Under the pieces are notes generated by a model, which searched no databases, had not been told where the DNA came from, and worked only from the letters and a program-made list of their open reading frames with translations. The translations under genes were made by a program, and so were the position numbers. Shown here one piece after another: positions 33,675 through 42,620 of a DNA stretch of 64,000 nt. Positions within the stretch are counted from its first letter, which is position 1. Each line of letters opens with the position of its first letter. Source of the DNA: Massilia sp. CF038 (GTDB lineage: Bacteria; Pseudomonadota; Gammaproteobacteria; Burkholderiales; Burkholderiaceae_D). The stretch spans positions 868,001 to 932,000 of the forward strand of contig NZ_FQWU01000002.1 in NCBI RefSeq assembly GCF_900129765.1, given 5' to 3'.

Positions 33675-34880
33675 TTAGAGTACGCCGTCCTCGCGCAGTG
33701 CGGCGATGGCTTGCTCGCTGTAACCAAGTGCATGCAGGATGGCGTCCGTGTGCTCACCCAGCGCCGGGCCGAGCCAGCGGGTGGTGCCCGGTGTGGCCGA
33801 CAGCTTGGGGGTGATCGCAGGCATCTTGACCGGCGTGCCATCGGCAAACTGATGCTGCTCGAACATGCCGCGCGCCAGGAATTGCGGGTCGCTCATCATG
33901 TCGCGCACCGAATAGATTCTACCGGCCGGCACATCGGCCGCCTGCAGCGTGGTCAGCGCGCTGTCGATAGTCTGGGTATCGCACCAGGCTTGAATGGCCG
34001 CGTCAATCTCGGCGCTGCGCGGCACGCGGCCATCGTTGCGCGCCAGCTGCGCATCGCCCGCCATGTCGATCCGGCCCATGGCCAGCATCAGGCGCTTGAA
34101 AATCGCGTCGCCATTGCCCGCGATGACGATGTTTTCGCCGTCGCTGGTGGTGTAGGTGTTGGACGGGACAATGCCGGGCAGCGCGCCGCCGGTACGCTCG
34201 CGCACCACGCCCGCGTGATCGTACTCGGGCACCAGCGACTCCATCATGTTGAATACCGCTTCGTACAGCGCCACGTCGACCATCTGGCCTTCACCGGCAC
34301 CGCGGCCGCCAGTGGCATCGCGATGGCGCAGCGCGACCATGGCGCCAATCACACCATGCAGCGCCGCCACCGAATCGCCAATCGACACGCCCACCCGCAC
34401 GGGCGGGCGGTCCGGATGGCCGGACACATAGCGCAGCCCGCCCATCGATTCACCAATGGCGCCAAAGCCCGGCTGGTCCTTCATCGGGCCGGTCTGGCCA
34501 AAGCCGGACAAGCGCACCATGATCACGGCCGGGTTCTCGGCTTTCAGCTGCTCGTAGCCGATGCCCCACTTTTCCAGCACGCCGGGACGGTAGTTTTCAA
34601 CGATGATGTCCGCTTCCAGCGCCAGCTGTTTTGCAATGGCGCGGCCGCGTTCATCCTTCATGTTGAGGGTCAGGCTTTGCTTGTTGCGTGACTGGACAGA
34701 CCACCACAGCGAGGTGCCGTCCTTGAGAATGCGCCAGTGGCGAATCGGATCGCCGCCATCGGGCGCTTCGATCTTGATCACGTCGGCGCCAAATTCGCCC
34801 AGCATGCGCGCGCAGAACGGGCCGGCAATCAGCGTGCCCAGTTCCAGCACCTTGATACCGGCCAGTGCGCCCGCTTGCAT
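33675..34880 (-). CDS. CaiB/BaiF family CoA-transferase
   Basis: The 401-residue class III CoA-transferase begins GIKVLELGTLIAGPFCARML and carries DVIKIEAPDGGD, the R-P-G-V-L-x-K block (YRPGVLEKWG) and MVDVALYEAVFN with the likely catalytic Asp. These enzymes move CoA between carboxylic acids; the substrate is not readable. The ATG at 34880 overlaps the recR stop by one base (TGATG). A GTG one codon earlier is possible. The metabolic link to recR is likely only positional. Confidence 0.92.
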   Translation of the reverse strand: MQAGALAGIKVLELGTLIAGPFCARMLGEFGADVIKIEAPDGGDPIRHWRILKDGTSLWWSVQSRNKQSLTLNMKDERGRAIAKQLALEADIIVENYRPGVLEKWGIGYEQLKAENPAVIMVRLSGFGQTGPMKDQPGFGAIGESMGGLRYVSGHPDRPPVRVGVSIGDSVAALHGVIGAMVALRHRDATGGRGAGEGQMVDVALYEAVFNMMESLVPEYDHAGVVRERTGGALPGIVPSNTYTTSDGENIVIAGNGDAIFKRLMLAMGRIDMAGDAQLARNDGRVPRSAEIDAAIQAWCDTQTIDSALTTLQAADVPAGRIYSVRDMMSDPQFLARGMFEQHQFADGTPVKMPAITPKLSATPGTTRWLGPALGEHTDAILHALGYSEQAIAALREDGVL

Positions 34881-35470
34881 CACGTGGCGCGGCGATCGAG
34901 CATGGCGCGTGCGATGGTGCCCGCGTCCACGTATTCCAGTTCGCCGCCAACCGGCACACCCCGCGCCAGGCGGCTAACCTTCAAGCCGCGCGCCTTGAGC
35001 ATCTCGCTGATGTAGTGGGCGGTGGCTTCGCCTTCGTTGGTGAAATTGGTCGCCAGGACCACTTCGCCTACCACGCCGTCGGCAGCGCGGTTGATTAATT
35101 TGTCGAGATGGATATCCTTGGGGCCGATACCGTCCAGCGGCGACAGGCGCCCCATCAGCACGAAGTACAGGCCCTTGTAGGTGAGGGTCTGCTCGATCAT
35201 CAGCTGATCGGCTGGCGTTTCGACCACGCACAGCAGCGCTTTATCGCGCGCCTCGTCGAGGCAGGTGTCGCAGACCTCGGTCTCGGCAAAGGTATTGCAC
35301 ATGGCGCAGTGGTGGACCGCGTCCACCGCCTGGTACAGCGCACGCGAGAGCATGGCAGCGCCCTCGCGGTCATGCTGCAGCAAATGAAACGCCATGCGCT
35401 GCGCCGACTTCGGGCCGACGCCGGGCAGCCGGCGCAATGCTTCGGTCAGGAAGTCGAGCGATTTGGACAT
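34880..35470 (-). CDS. recR: Recombination mediator RecR
   Basis: The 196-residue protein has the helix-hairpin-helix start ([20 protein letters not shown]), the four-cysteine zinc module ([18 protein letters not shown]) and a TOPRIM domain ([17 protein letters not shown]). It works with RecF and RecO to load RecA at gaps. It lies seven bases after ybaB and downstream of dnaX, the conserved order dnaX-ybaB-recR. Confidence 0.98.
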   Translation of the reverse strand: MSKSLDFLTEALRRLPGVGPKSAQRMAFHLLQHDREGAAMLSRALYQAVDAVHHCAMCNTFAETEVCDTCLDEARDKALLCVVETPADQLMIEQTLTYKGLYFVLMGRLSPLDGIGPKDIHLDKLINRAADGVVGEVVLATNFTNEGEATAHYISEMLKARGLKVSRLARGVPVGGELEYVDAGTIARAMLDRRAT

Positions 35471-35477
35471 GCGAACC

Positions 35478-35804
35478 TTAGAACGGCATCTTGAAGCCAG
35501 GCGGCAGCTGCATGCCCTGGGTCAGACCGCCCATTTTTTCGGCGGACGTGGCTTCCGCCTTGCGCACGGCGTCGTTGAAGGCGGCGGCAACCAGGTCTTC
35601 CAGCATGTCCTTGTCGTCAGCGAGCAGCGATGGATCGATCGAAACGCGCTTGACGTCGTTTTTGCAGGTCATCACAACCTTGACCAGACCGGCACCGGAC
35701 TGGCCTTCCACTTCCACCAGCGCCAGCGCTTCCTGCGCCTTCTTCATGTTGTCCTGCATGGCTTGCGCCTGTTTCATCAAGCCTGCGAGCTGGTTCTTCA
35801 TCAT
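35478..35804 (-). CDS. ybaB: YbaB/EbfC nucleoid-associated protein
   Basis: The 108-residue protein has the YbaB coiled N-terminus ([20 protein letters not shown]), a central strand region ([20 protein letters not shown]) and ends [10 protein letters not shown]. It binds DNA as a dimer. GGAG is seven bases upstream of the first of two successive ATGs. It sits between dnaX and recR on one transcript. Confidence 0.97.
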   Translation of the reverse strand: MMKNQLAGLMKQAQAMQDNMKKAQEALALVEVEGQSGAGLVKVVMTCKNDVKRVSIDPSLLADDKDMLEDLVAAAFNDAVRKAEATSAEKMGGLTQGMQLPPGFKMPF

Positions 35805-35853
35805 GATCGTTCTCCGGATTCAAAAAATGGATAAATGGGAATGCTAAAAAGGG

Positions 35854-38025
35854 TCAGAGTGGGGCAGCCGACGGCGCCGGACGCACCGAGCCGGGCACGA
35901 TGAAGGCGCCCAGATCGCGCATCACATCGCGCACGAAAGGATCGTTGACGACGATCTCTTCGGCCTGACGCTGGCACAGTTCACGGTAAGCGATGGCTTC
36001 TGCGCTGGCGGTGTACCAGACCTGGCCGATATCGATTTCAACGTGCACCTTGGTCGCCGGGAAGCGGTCCTGCAGCGCAGCAGCGAGCTTTTCGGTGTTG
36101 CCGCTGGCGCGCAGCGTATCAATCGGCACGCGCAGGCGGAAGGTGGTGACATTGCCGTCCGGCGTGCACGAAACCAGCTCGGTCTGAAACGCGAGCTGCT
36201 GCGACACGCCGCGCAGCGGCAGCACCGCTGCCAATGCCGGCCAGTTCCCGTCCCATGCAATTTCGGGGACCGGCGTGATGACATAAGCAGGTTTCGGCAT
36301 GGCCGGCGCGCGCACCGGTGCTGCCACCACTGCTGGCGCTTCCTGGGCCACGGCGGTATCGTCCGAAAATTCGGTGACCCAGTCAGGCGGGCCGTCATCG
36401 GGCTCGCTTTGCTGATACTGGGCTTGCGCTTGTGCGTGCACCTGTGGCTGCGCCATCTGCACGGGTGCCTGCGCGGCGGCGGCTTGCGGCTGATCCCATG
36501 GCGGCGGCGCTTTCGGCGCAGCAGGTGCAGGCGGGGGCTCTTCCGGCGCGGGGGCCGGCGCTGCCGCTTGCGCGGGCGCCGGCGCGGGGGCTGCCGCCGC
36601 ATCGGCTTGATTGGTCATGGCCGTGGAACGGCGCGGTGCGGCATGGCGTCCGCCACTGCCCGCACGCGCCGCTTCCAGCGCCGCATTGAGGGCTGCGCGG
36701 GCGGCACTTGCCGGACCGGCCGCTGGCGCCGCAGCGGCAACAGGCGCGGGTGCGGCCTGCTGCACCGGGGCTGCCGGGGGTGGCGGCGGCGGAGGCGACA
36801 TGGTGGCGTGACTGGCGACGGCGGCCGAGGCGGCGCGCGCTGGCGGCGCGGCCGCAGGCCGTGGCGATGGCGCTGCCGGCCGCACACTGGCCGGACCAGC
36901 TGGGGCCACGCCTTCGGCGCCCCCGTTACCAGGGCGGAAAGCGAGCATGCGCAGCAGCGTCATGGTAAAGCCGGCGTATTCGTCCGGCGCCAGGCCGATC
37001 TCGTTGCGGCCATGGACGGCGATCTGGTAATACAGCTGCACTTCCTGCGCATCGAAGGCGCCAGCAAGGCGATGGATATCGGCCAGCTCGGGCAAATCTT
37101 CCGGCACCGCGCTCGGCACCGATTGCGCCAGCGCGATCCGGTGCAGCAGCGTGCCCAGATCCTGCAGCGCACCGTTGTAAGACAGGCTGCGGCTGGCCAT
37201 TTCATCGGCCACCACCATCAGATCGGCGCCATCTTGGTTGAGCAGCGCATCGAGCAGGCGAATCAGGTAGGACTGGTCGAGCGCCCCCAGCATGCCCTGC
37301 ACCGCTTCGAGCGTAACCTGGCCTGCCGCGTAGGCGATGGCCTGGTCGGTCAGCGAGAGCGCGTCGCGCATCGAGCCGTGCGCGCCTTGTGCCAGCAGGC
37401 GCAGGGCCGGCTGCTCGAAGGTGATGCCTTCCTGGCCGAGGATGTTATCGAGATGGCTGATGATGTGCCCGGGCGGCATCTGCTTCAGATTGAACTGCAG
37501 GCAGCGCGACAGCACGGTCACGGGAATTTTTTGCGGGTCGGTCGTCGCCAGAATGAACTTGACGTGCGGCGGCGGTTCTTCCAGCGTCTTGAGCATCGAG
37601 TTGAACGCATGGTTGGTCAGCATGTGCACCTCATCGATCATGTAGACCTTGAAGCGCGCATTCGACGGTGCGTACACGGCTTGTTCGAGCAGCTGCGCCA
37701 TTTCGTCCACGCCGCGGTTCGACGCCGCATCCATCTCGATGTAGTCGACAAAGCGGCCAGCATCAATGGCGGTACACGCTTCGCATATGCCGCACGGGGT
37801 GGCGGTGATGCCGCCGTTGCCGTCCGCGCCGATGCAATTGAGCGACTTGGCCAGAATGCGCGACAGCGTCGTCTTGCCCACACCGCGGGTGCCGGTAAAC
37901 AGATAGGCATGGTGCAGGCGGCCGGTTTGCAGCGCGTGCGTCAAGGCGCGCACCACATGCTCCTGGCCGACGAGCGTTTCGAAGTTCTTGGGGCGGTATT
38001 TGCGGGCGAGGACTTGATAGGACAT
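35854..38025 (-). CDS. dnaX: DNA polymerase III tau/gamma subunit
   Basis: The 723-residue protein has the clamp-loader AAA+ module (GTRGVGKTTLSR Walker A, a CGICEACTAI zinc site, IDEVHML Walker B, SRC motif in LSRCLQF), domain III, then a long Pro/Ala-rich linker (about residues 370-540) and a tau C-terminal part that contacts the polymerase. No A-rich slippery site for a short gamma product was noticed in the linker. It loads the sliding clamp. First gene of the dnaX-ybaB-recR run. Confidence 0.98.
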   Translation of the reverse strand: MSYQVLARKYRPKNFETLVGQEHVVRALTHALQTGRLHHAYLFTGTRGVGKTTLSRILAKSLNCIGADGNGGITATPCGICEACTAIDAGRFVDYIEMDAASNRGVDEMAQLLEQAVYAPSNARFKVYMIDEVHMLTNHAFNSMLKTLEEPPPHVKFILATTDPQKIPVTVLSRCLQFNLKQMPPGHIISHLDNILGQEGITFEQPALRLLAQGAHGSMRDALSLTDQAIAYAAGQVTLEAVQGMLGALDQSYLIRLLDALLNQDGADLMVVADEMASRSLSYNGALQDLGTLLHRIALAQSVPSAVPEDLPELADIHRLAGAFDAQEVQLYYQIAVHGRNEIGLAPDEYAGFTMTLLRMLAFRPGNGGAEGVAPAGPASVRPAAPSPRPAAAPPARAASAAVASHATMSPPPPPPPAAPVQQAAPAPVAAAAPAAGPASAARAALNAALEAARAGSGGRHAAPRRSTAMTNQADAAAAPAPAPAQAAAPAPAPEEPPPAPAAPKAPPPWDQPQAAAAQAPVQMAQPQVHAQAQAQYQQSEPDDGPPDWVTEFSDDTAVAQEAPAVVAAPVRAPAMPKPAYVITPVPEIAWDGNWPALAAVLPLRGVSQQLAFQTELVSCTPDGNVTTFRLRVPIDTLRASGNTEKLAAALQDRFPATKVHVEIDIGQVWYTASAEAIAYRELCQRQAEEIVVNDPFVRDVMRDLGAFIVPGSVRPAPSAAPL

Positions 38026-38150
38026 GCGTGGATTTTACCGTATGTAGCACACCCCAAGGGATGCGAAAGAGCCATTGTAGCAAGCTATGCCGGTACGGCA
38101 AACAGAGGGCGAAACGGGAGGGGTAATACGGGCGGGGATAGATCGAAGGA

Positions 38151-38246
38151 GGCGAGCCTGATCTGCGGCACTTATGGTTAACGGCCGTGGCTGCTTCGTT
38201 CCCGACCTGACCAGGTTAGCCATGCCACAATGCGCAGGGGCCCGCC
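38151..38246 (-). ncRNA. ffs: 4.5S RNA (small bacterial SRP RNA)
   Basis: On the minus strand the conserved apical loop CAGGTCGGGAACGAAGCAGC and the flanking GGCTAACCTGGT are those of bacterial SRP RNA. GGCGGGCC at the 5' end can pair with GGCTCGCC at the 3' end. A TATAAT (38254-38259 on this strand) is about seven bases before the 5' end. Exact ends are inferred from pairing. The RNA binds Ffh to target nascent membrane proteins. Confidence 0.93.
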
Positions 38247-38278
38247 AGCGCTCATTATAACCGACCTCAGAAATTTGT

Positions 38279-38303
38279 GGGGAGCATCACGATCGTGCTC
38301 CCC
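38279..38303 (-). terminator. Hairpin terminator after ubiD
   Basis: GGGGAGCA and TGCTCCCC form an 8-bp stem about 10 bases beyond the ubiD stop; on this strand ACAAATTT follows. Moderately T-rich only. Confidence 0.6.
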
Positions 38304-38313
38304 TTTCGGCCGC

Positions 38314-39798
38314 TTACAGGCCCAGTTCTTGCCAGATGCTGTCGATCCGGGTCTTGACCTCGGGCGTCATGGCAATCGTCGTGCCCCACTCGCGGCTGGT
38401 TTCGCCAGGCCACTTGTTCGTGGCGTCGATGCCCATTTTGCTGCCCAGTCCGCTGACTGGAGAAGCGAAGTCCAGATAGTCGATCGGCGTGTTGTCCACC
38501 AGCAGGGTGTCGCGGCTGGGGTCGACCCGGGTGGTGATGGCCCAGATCACTTCTTTCCAGTCGCGAATGTTGACGTCTTCATCCACCACGACAATGAACT
38601 TGGTATACATGAACTGGCGCAGGTAACTCCATACGCCAAACATCACGCGCTTGGCATGGCCGGCGTACTGCTTTTTCATCTGCACCACCGCCATCCGGTA
38701 GCTGCAGCCTTCCGGCGGCAGGTAGAAGTCCGTGATTTCGCTAAATTGCTTCTGCAGCAGCGGAATGAACACTTCGTTCAGCGCCACGCCCAGCACGGCG
38801 GGCTCGTCTGGCGGTTTACCTGTATACGTAGAGTGGTAAATCGGGTCGCGCCGCATGGTGATGCGGTCGATGGTGAACACGGGGAAGCTGTCCTGCTCAT
38901 TATAGTAACCAGTGTGGTCGCCATATGGGCCTTCCAGCGCGTGTTCGTAGCCGGTGGGGTGGTTCGGATCGGCGTAGATGTGGCCTTCCAGCACGATTTC
39001 AGCCGAGGCGGGCACGCGCAGCTCGCTGCCGATGGCCTTGGTCAGCACCGTGCGGCTGCCGCGCAGCAAGCCGGCAAACTGGTATTCGGACAAGCTGTCC
39101 GGCACCGGGGTGACGGCGCCCAGAATGGTGGCCGGGTCGGCGCCCAGCGCCACGGCCACCGGATAGGGGGCGCCCTTGGTGGCAATGCCGTGTTCGCGGA
39201 AGTCGAGCGCCCCGCCCCGGTGCGCCAGCCAGCGCATGATCACCTTGTTGGGGCCCAGTACCTGCTGCCGGTAGATGCCCAGGTTCTGGCGCTTTTTGTT
39301 CGGGCCCTTGGTAATGACCAGGCCCCAGGTAATCAGGGGCGCCACGTCCCCCGGCCAGCAGTGCTGGATCGGCAGGCGGGCCAGGTCGACATCGGCCCCT
39401 TCCCACACGATCTCCTGGCACGGTGCGCCTTTTACTTCCTTGGGCGACATGTCCCACACGGCTTTGACGAGCGAACCCAGGTCCATGAAATCCTTGAAGC
39501 CCTTGGGCGGCTCGGGCTCTTTCAGGCGCGCCAGCACGTGGCCAATCTTGCGCAGTTCGCCCACATTATCGGCACCCATCCCCAACGCCACGCGGCGCGG
39601 CGTGCCGAACAGATTGCCCAGCACGGGCATGCGGTGGCCGGTCGGATTCTCGAACAGGATGGCCGGCCCTTCGGCACGCAAGACCCGGTCGCAGATCTCG
39701 GTCATCTCCAAATAGGGCGAAACGGGCATGGAAATGCGCTTCAACTCGCCCATTTCTTGCATTTGAGAAACAAAATCACGCAGATCTGAATATTTCAT
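38314..39798 (-). CDS. ubiD: 4-hydroxy-3-polyprenylbenzoate decarboxylase UbiD
   Basis: The 494-residue protein matches UbiD from [20 protein letters not shown] through [40 protein letters not shown] and [20 protein letters not shown]. It uses prenylated FMN to decarboxylate the ubiquinone precursor at the membrane. The ATG at 39798 matches the usual N-terminus; an upstream in-frame start at 39852 is not supported. It is transcribed alone, with the 4.5S RNA gene beyond its 3' end. Confidence 0.97.
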   Translation of the reverse strand: MKYSDLRDFVSQMQEMGELKRISMPVSPYLEMTEICDRVLRAEGPAILFENPTGHRMPVLGNLFGTPRRVALGMGADNVGELRKIGHVLARLKEPEPPKGFKDFMDLGSLVKAVWDMSPKEVKGAPCQEIVWEGADVDLARLPIQHCWPGDVAPLITWGLVITKGPNKKRQNLGIYRQQVLGPNKVIMRWLAHRGGALDFREHGIATKGAPYPVAVALGADPATILGAVTPVPDSLSEYQFAGLLRGSRTVLTKAIGSELRVPASAEIVLEGHIYADPNHPTGYEHALEGPYGDHTGYYNEQDSFPVFTIDRITMRRDPIYHSTYTGKPPDEPAVLGVALNEVFIPLLQKQFSEITDFYLPPEGCSYRMAVVQMKKQYAGHAKRVMFGVWSYLRQFMYTKFIVVVDEDVNIRDWKEVIWAITTRVDPSRDTLLVDNTPIDYLDFASPVSGLGSKMGIDATNKWPGETSREWGTTIAMTPEVKTRIDSIWQELGL

Positions 39799-39932
39799 CG
39801 GTTTTTTCTGGTTTTTTTCAAGGTTGCATGGTTGTTCAATTGTCCATGCCAAGTAGTTGATTTGACAGGGTTTTGCTGCAATGCATTAACAAAAGCTAGA
39901 TCTAAAAGTAATAAGGATCAATAGTGTTAGTA

Positions 39933-39961
39933 TTGACTTGATATAAACCAGCTTCTACAAT
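39933..39961 (+). promoter_or_regulatory. Sigma-70 promoter with long leader
   Basis: TTGACT and TACAAT are separated by 17 bases. Transcription would start near 39968, about 300 bases before the lytic transglycosylase start. The leader holds hairpins TAGGC-GTCT-GCCTA (40067-40080) inside TTTTC/GAAAA, and GCATCAG...CTGATGC (about 40166-40195). No known riboswitch class is recognised in it; no gene is seen in 39799-40266. Confidence 0.6.
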
Positions 39962-40266
39962 TTGCACCATGTTGATGAGACAGCAGCGTCCAAGGACCCA
40001 ATTTTAGCTGTTCTCAACCATTCACGGGGTCGGGGCCCCAACGACATTTTAAGGAGTGTTTTCAATTAGGCGTCTGCCTAGCCCCCGAAAACAGTTGTTT
40101 TGCGAACGGTCTAATACCACAGGGAACGACCCGCTGAAGCAAGCAATGACGGCGTTAATCGTGCGCATCAGCCACGATAGACGATATTTCTGATGCACGG
40201 CATTGGTAATCCACTGCGACTTATCGCGGTTCTGGGATTACTGTTGCCGCGACAAAGGGGAATTCG

Positions 40267-41184
40267 ATGATAAATCGTTTCAACGAGGCGGCGAAGTTCG
40301 CCCAAGCAATGGCTGCCCAGCCAGTGACGTGGTCTTCCGTCGCAAAAACCGGCCGTGGTTTGATGACCACGATGCAACACACCCTGACCGTCTTTGGTCT
40401 GAGCGCTCTGGCCCTGGTGGCCATGCTGTACACCCGCCCTGACATGGCGAAAGAAGTATCGGAGTTTCTGTCGCCGGCGCCCGTGGTGGTCGCCAAGCCC
40501 GTGCAGGCCCCTGCCCTGTCGGATCTGATGGCCGCGCGTGAAGCGAGCGCCAAGGAAGATGCGGAGACAGAAGCCGATGAAAAAGCTGCGCTGGGCAATG
40601 CCAAGCAACAGCAATTCGTCACCACCTGGCTGTCCAAGCGTTACCGCGTAGCAGGCGATGCCACCAATATGCTGGTCTCGACCGCGTATGACACGGCCCA
40701 TGAAGTCAAGATCGACCCACTGCTGATTCTGGCTGTGATGGCGATTGAATCCGGTCTCAATCCGTTCGCGGAAAGCCCGGTTGGCGCCCAGGGCCTGATG
40801 CAAGTCATGTCCAAGATCCACCACGCCAAGTTCCAGGACATGGGCGGCACCCAGGCTGCTCTCAATCCGGTTGCCAACATCCGTGTCGGCGCCCAGATCC
40901 TGAAGGAATACGTGAGCCGTGGCGGTTCGGTGGAAGCCGGCTTGAAAACCTATGTGGGCGCTGCCGCCTTCGAAACCGACCAGGGTTACGGTTCGCGCGT
41001 GCTGGCCGAGTACAACCGTCTGAAACTGGTGGCCAAGGGCAAGCAGGTGCCGACCTTCACGCCACCAGCGCCAGCATCGGTGGTTGCGGACAAGGCAGCA
41101 GATAAAGCAGCGGACAAGGCGCCTGCCAAGCCGGCACCAACGCCAACGCCAACCCTGCATAACGACCAGTTGGCCGGGCTGTAA
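40267..41184 (+). CDS. Membrane-anchored lytic transglycosylase
   Basis: The 305-residue protein has one membrane helix (about 39-56), a charged linker and a Slt-type domain with ILAVMAIESGLNPFAESPVG followed by AQGLMQVM, containing the catalytic Glu of the ES motif. The tail is Pro/Ala/Lys-rich (KAADKAADKAPAKPA). It should cleave peptidoglycan in the periplasm. AGGGGAA lies before the ATG. The 300-nt leader suggests post-transcriptional control. Confidence 0.9.
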   Translation: MINRFNEAAKFAQAMAAQPVTWSSVAKTGRGLMTTMQHTLTVFGLSALALVAMLYTRPDMAKEVSEFLSPAPVVVAKPVQAPALSDLMAAREASAKEDAETEADEKAALGNAKQQQFVTTWLSKRYRVAGDATNMLVSTAYDTAHEVKIDPLLILAVMAIESGLNPFAESPVGAQGLMQVMSKIHHAKFQDMGGTQAALNPVANIRVGAQILKEYVSRGGSVEAGLKTYVGAAAFETDQGYGSRVLAEYNRLKLVAKGKQVPTFTPPAPASVVADKAADKAADKAPAKPAPTPTPTLHNDQLAGL

Positions 41185-41210
41185 GCAACACGCACTATAT
41201 ATATAGTGAA

Positions 41211-41243
41211 AAGCCGGACTCCTTGCGGAGTCCGGCTTTTTTT
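41211..41243 (+). terminator. Rho-independent terminator
   Basis: AAGCCGGACTCC-TTGC-GGAGTCCGGCTT followed by T residues ends the lytic transglycosylase transcript. Just before it CACTATATATATAGTG (41193-41208) is a perfect 16-bp palindrome. Confidence 0.93.
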
Positions 41244-41330
41244 ATGGCGTGCGGGTACTTCGCAATCAGCGCTTGCACGTCACAGCGACTACCTCGCACC
41301 TGCCAACACCACATTGCACGTGACAACACT

Positions 41331-41430
41331 ACATCGCACTCGCGAAGGCGCTGGCGCATGCGCCAGCCCTATACCATTTCACCGAATTCGGAGGCATGGG
41401 ATGGGCCCCCGCCTTCGCGAGGGCGACGTG
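41331..41430. repeat. REP-like inverted repeat, copy 3
   Basis: ACATCGCACTCGCGAAGGCG and the inverse CGCCTTCGCGAGGGCG enclose a variant inner part with CTGGCGCATGCGCCAG, its own perfect palindrome, and ACCGAATTCGG as in copy 2. One arm is changed more than in the other copies. Confidence 0.82.
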
Positions 41431-41548
41431 CTGGTAATTCGATGGGCGTTGCCTAGGGTGCGTATAAATGTGCTGGTAAGTCGGTGGGCGTTGCCTAAGG
41501 TGTATATAAATGTGCTGATACGTCGATGGGCTTTGCCGCGGGCATAAA
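41428..41548. repeat. 42-bp tandem repeat, about 2.9 units
   Basis: Units begin GTGCTGGTAATTCGATGGGC (41428), GTGCTGGTAAGTCGGTGGGC (41470) and GTGCTGATACGTCGATGGGC (41512). The first two share most of their 42 bases; the third is diverged and cut short by the nusB terminator. It abuts the REP element. Confidence 0.85.
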
Positions 41549-41572
41549 AAAAGCCGCCCAGCAGGCGGCTTT
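41545..41572 (-). terminator. Rho-independent terminator after nusB
   Basis: AAAGCCGCC and GGCGGCTTT form the stem; on the minus strand it is followed by a run of T. It ends the ribB-ribH-nusB transcript. Confidence 0.9.
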
Positions 41573-41592
41573 GTCTGTACTGCGATGCCGAA

Positions 41593-42063
41593 TTAACGAC
41601 GGGTGTCGGCTGCCACTTCGTCCGCGCGCAGCTTCGGCGCCAGCTTGTCGAGCACGCCATTGACGTACTTGTGCCCGTCAATCCCGCCAAACGACTTGGT
41701 CAGCTCGACCGCCTCGTTGATGACGACGCGGTAGGGAATCTCGAGATTGTTCTTGAGCTCGTACGCGCCGATCAGCAGCACTGCGTGCTCGATTGGCGAC
41801 AACTCGGCCACGCCGCGGTCGATCAGGGGCGCAAACGCTTCGCGCAGGGCCACCGAATCCTTGATGGCGCCATACAGCAAGGCGGCAAAATGCTCGGCGT
41901 CGGCTTTTTCGAAGCCGTGGGCGGCGCGGATGTTGGTGACGACAGTCTTGGCGTCTTCGTTATTGAGCAGCCATTGGTACAGCCCCTGCAAGGCGAACTC
42001 GCGTGCGCGGTGGCGCGGGGTGCGGTTCTTGCTCGGGTTGGCGTGCGTGGTTTTTTCAGTCAT
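41593..42063 (-). CDS. nusB: Transcription antitermination factor NusB
   Basis: The 156-residue protein begins with an Arg-rich segment and has [20 protein letters not shown], the first NusB helix, then [20 protein letters not shown] and [19 protein letters not shown], the hallmark C-terminal block. NusB with S10 binds boxA RNA in rRNA transcription. It is the last gene after ribB and ribH, the usual order. Confidence 0.97.
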   Translation of the reverse strand: MTEKTTHANPSKNRTPRHRAREFALQGLYQWLLNNEDAKTVVTNIRAAHGFEKADAEHFAALLYGAIKDSVALREAFAPLIDRGVAELSPIEHAVLLIGAYELKNNLEIPYRVVINEAVELTKSFGGIDGHKYVNGVLDKLAPKLRADEVAADTRR

Positions 42064-42096
42064 GGTACTTACCTGTTCTTCTGTGATGCGGGAGGC

Positions 42097-42576
42097 TTAA
42101 TCTTCGTCGGCTTGCAGTTCTTCGAGGGCGATCAGCAGGTTGGCCATTTCAACGGCCACGCGGGCCGAATCGGCGCCCTTTTCTGCCATGCGCACTTCGG
42201 CTTGCTCGTCATTTTCGGTGGTCAGCACGGCGTTGGCGATGGCGATGCCGTAGTCCAGACCCACGCGGGTGATGCCGGCGCCCGATTCGTTCGACACCAG
42301 TTCAAAGTGATAGGTCTCGCCACGAATGACGGCGCCGAGCGCGATCAGGGCGTCGAATTGTTGGGTTTCTGCCATTTTTTGCAGGGCCAGCGGAATTTCC
42401 AGCGCGCCAGGCACGGTCACGTGCAGCACGTCTTCATCGGCCACGCCCAGGTGCTTGAGCTCAGCCAGGCAGGACGACAGCAAGCCATGGCCAACGTCGG
42501 CGTTGAAACGGGCTTGGACGATACCGATACGCAAGCCAGCGCCGGTCAAATTGCTTTCATAGGTTCCTACGGTCAT
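42097..42576 (-). CDS. ribH: 6,7-dimethyl-8-ribityllumazine synthase
   Basis: The 159-residue protein has the lumazine synthase signatures [37 protein letters not shown] and [20 protein letters not shown], with the catalytic His in TYHFE. It condenses DHBP and a ribityl-aminouracil and forms 60-mers or smaller shells. A ribosome site AGAGG precedes it. It lies between ribB and nusB. Confidence 0.97.
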   Translation of the reverse strand: MTVGTYESNLTGAGLRIGIVQARFNADVGHGLLSSCLAELKHLGVADEDVLHVTVPGALEIPLALQKMAETQQFDALIALGAVIRGETYHFELVSNESGAGITRVGLDYGIAIANAVLTTENDEQAEVRMAEKGADSARVAVEMANLLIALEELQADED

Positions 42577-42620
42577 CTCAATGCCTCTTTATCTGTTCTG
42601 GAATGTCTGTCTAGTGTACT

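Noticed and set aside
37529-37536. dnaX frameshift site for gamma
   Set aside because: The A-run (T-run on the plus strand) lies inside the ATPase domain coding for DPQKIPV, far upstream of where a gamma product would end, and no stimulating hairpin is evident.
36043-38181. Long plus-strand frame opposite dnaX
   Set aside because: Its Arg/His-rich product is the mirror of the dnaX coding sequence and shows no domain.
41331-41548. CRISPR array
   Set aside because: The repeats are adjacent 42-bp tandem units and a REP hairpin, without unique spacers or cas genes.
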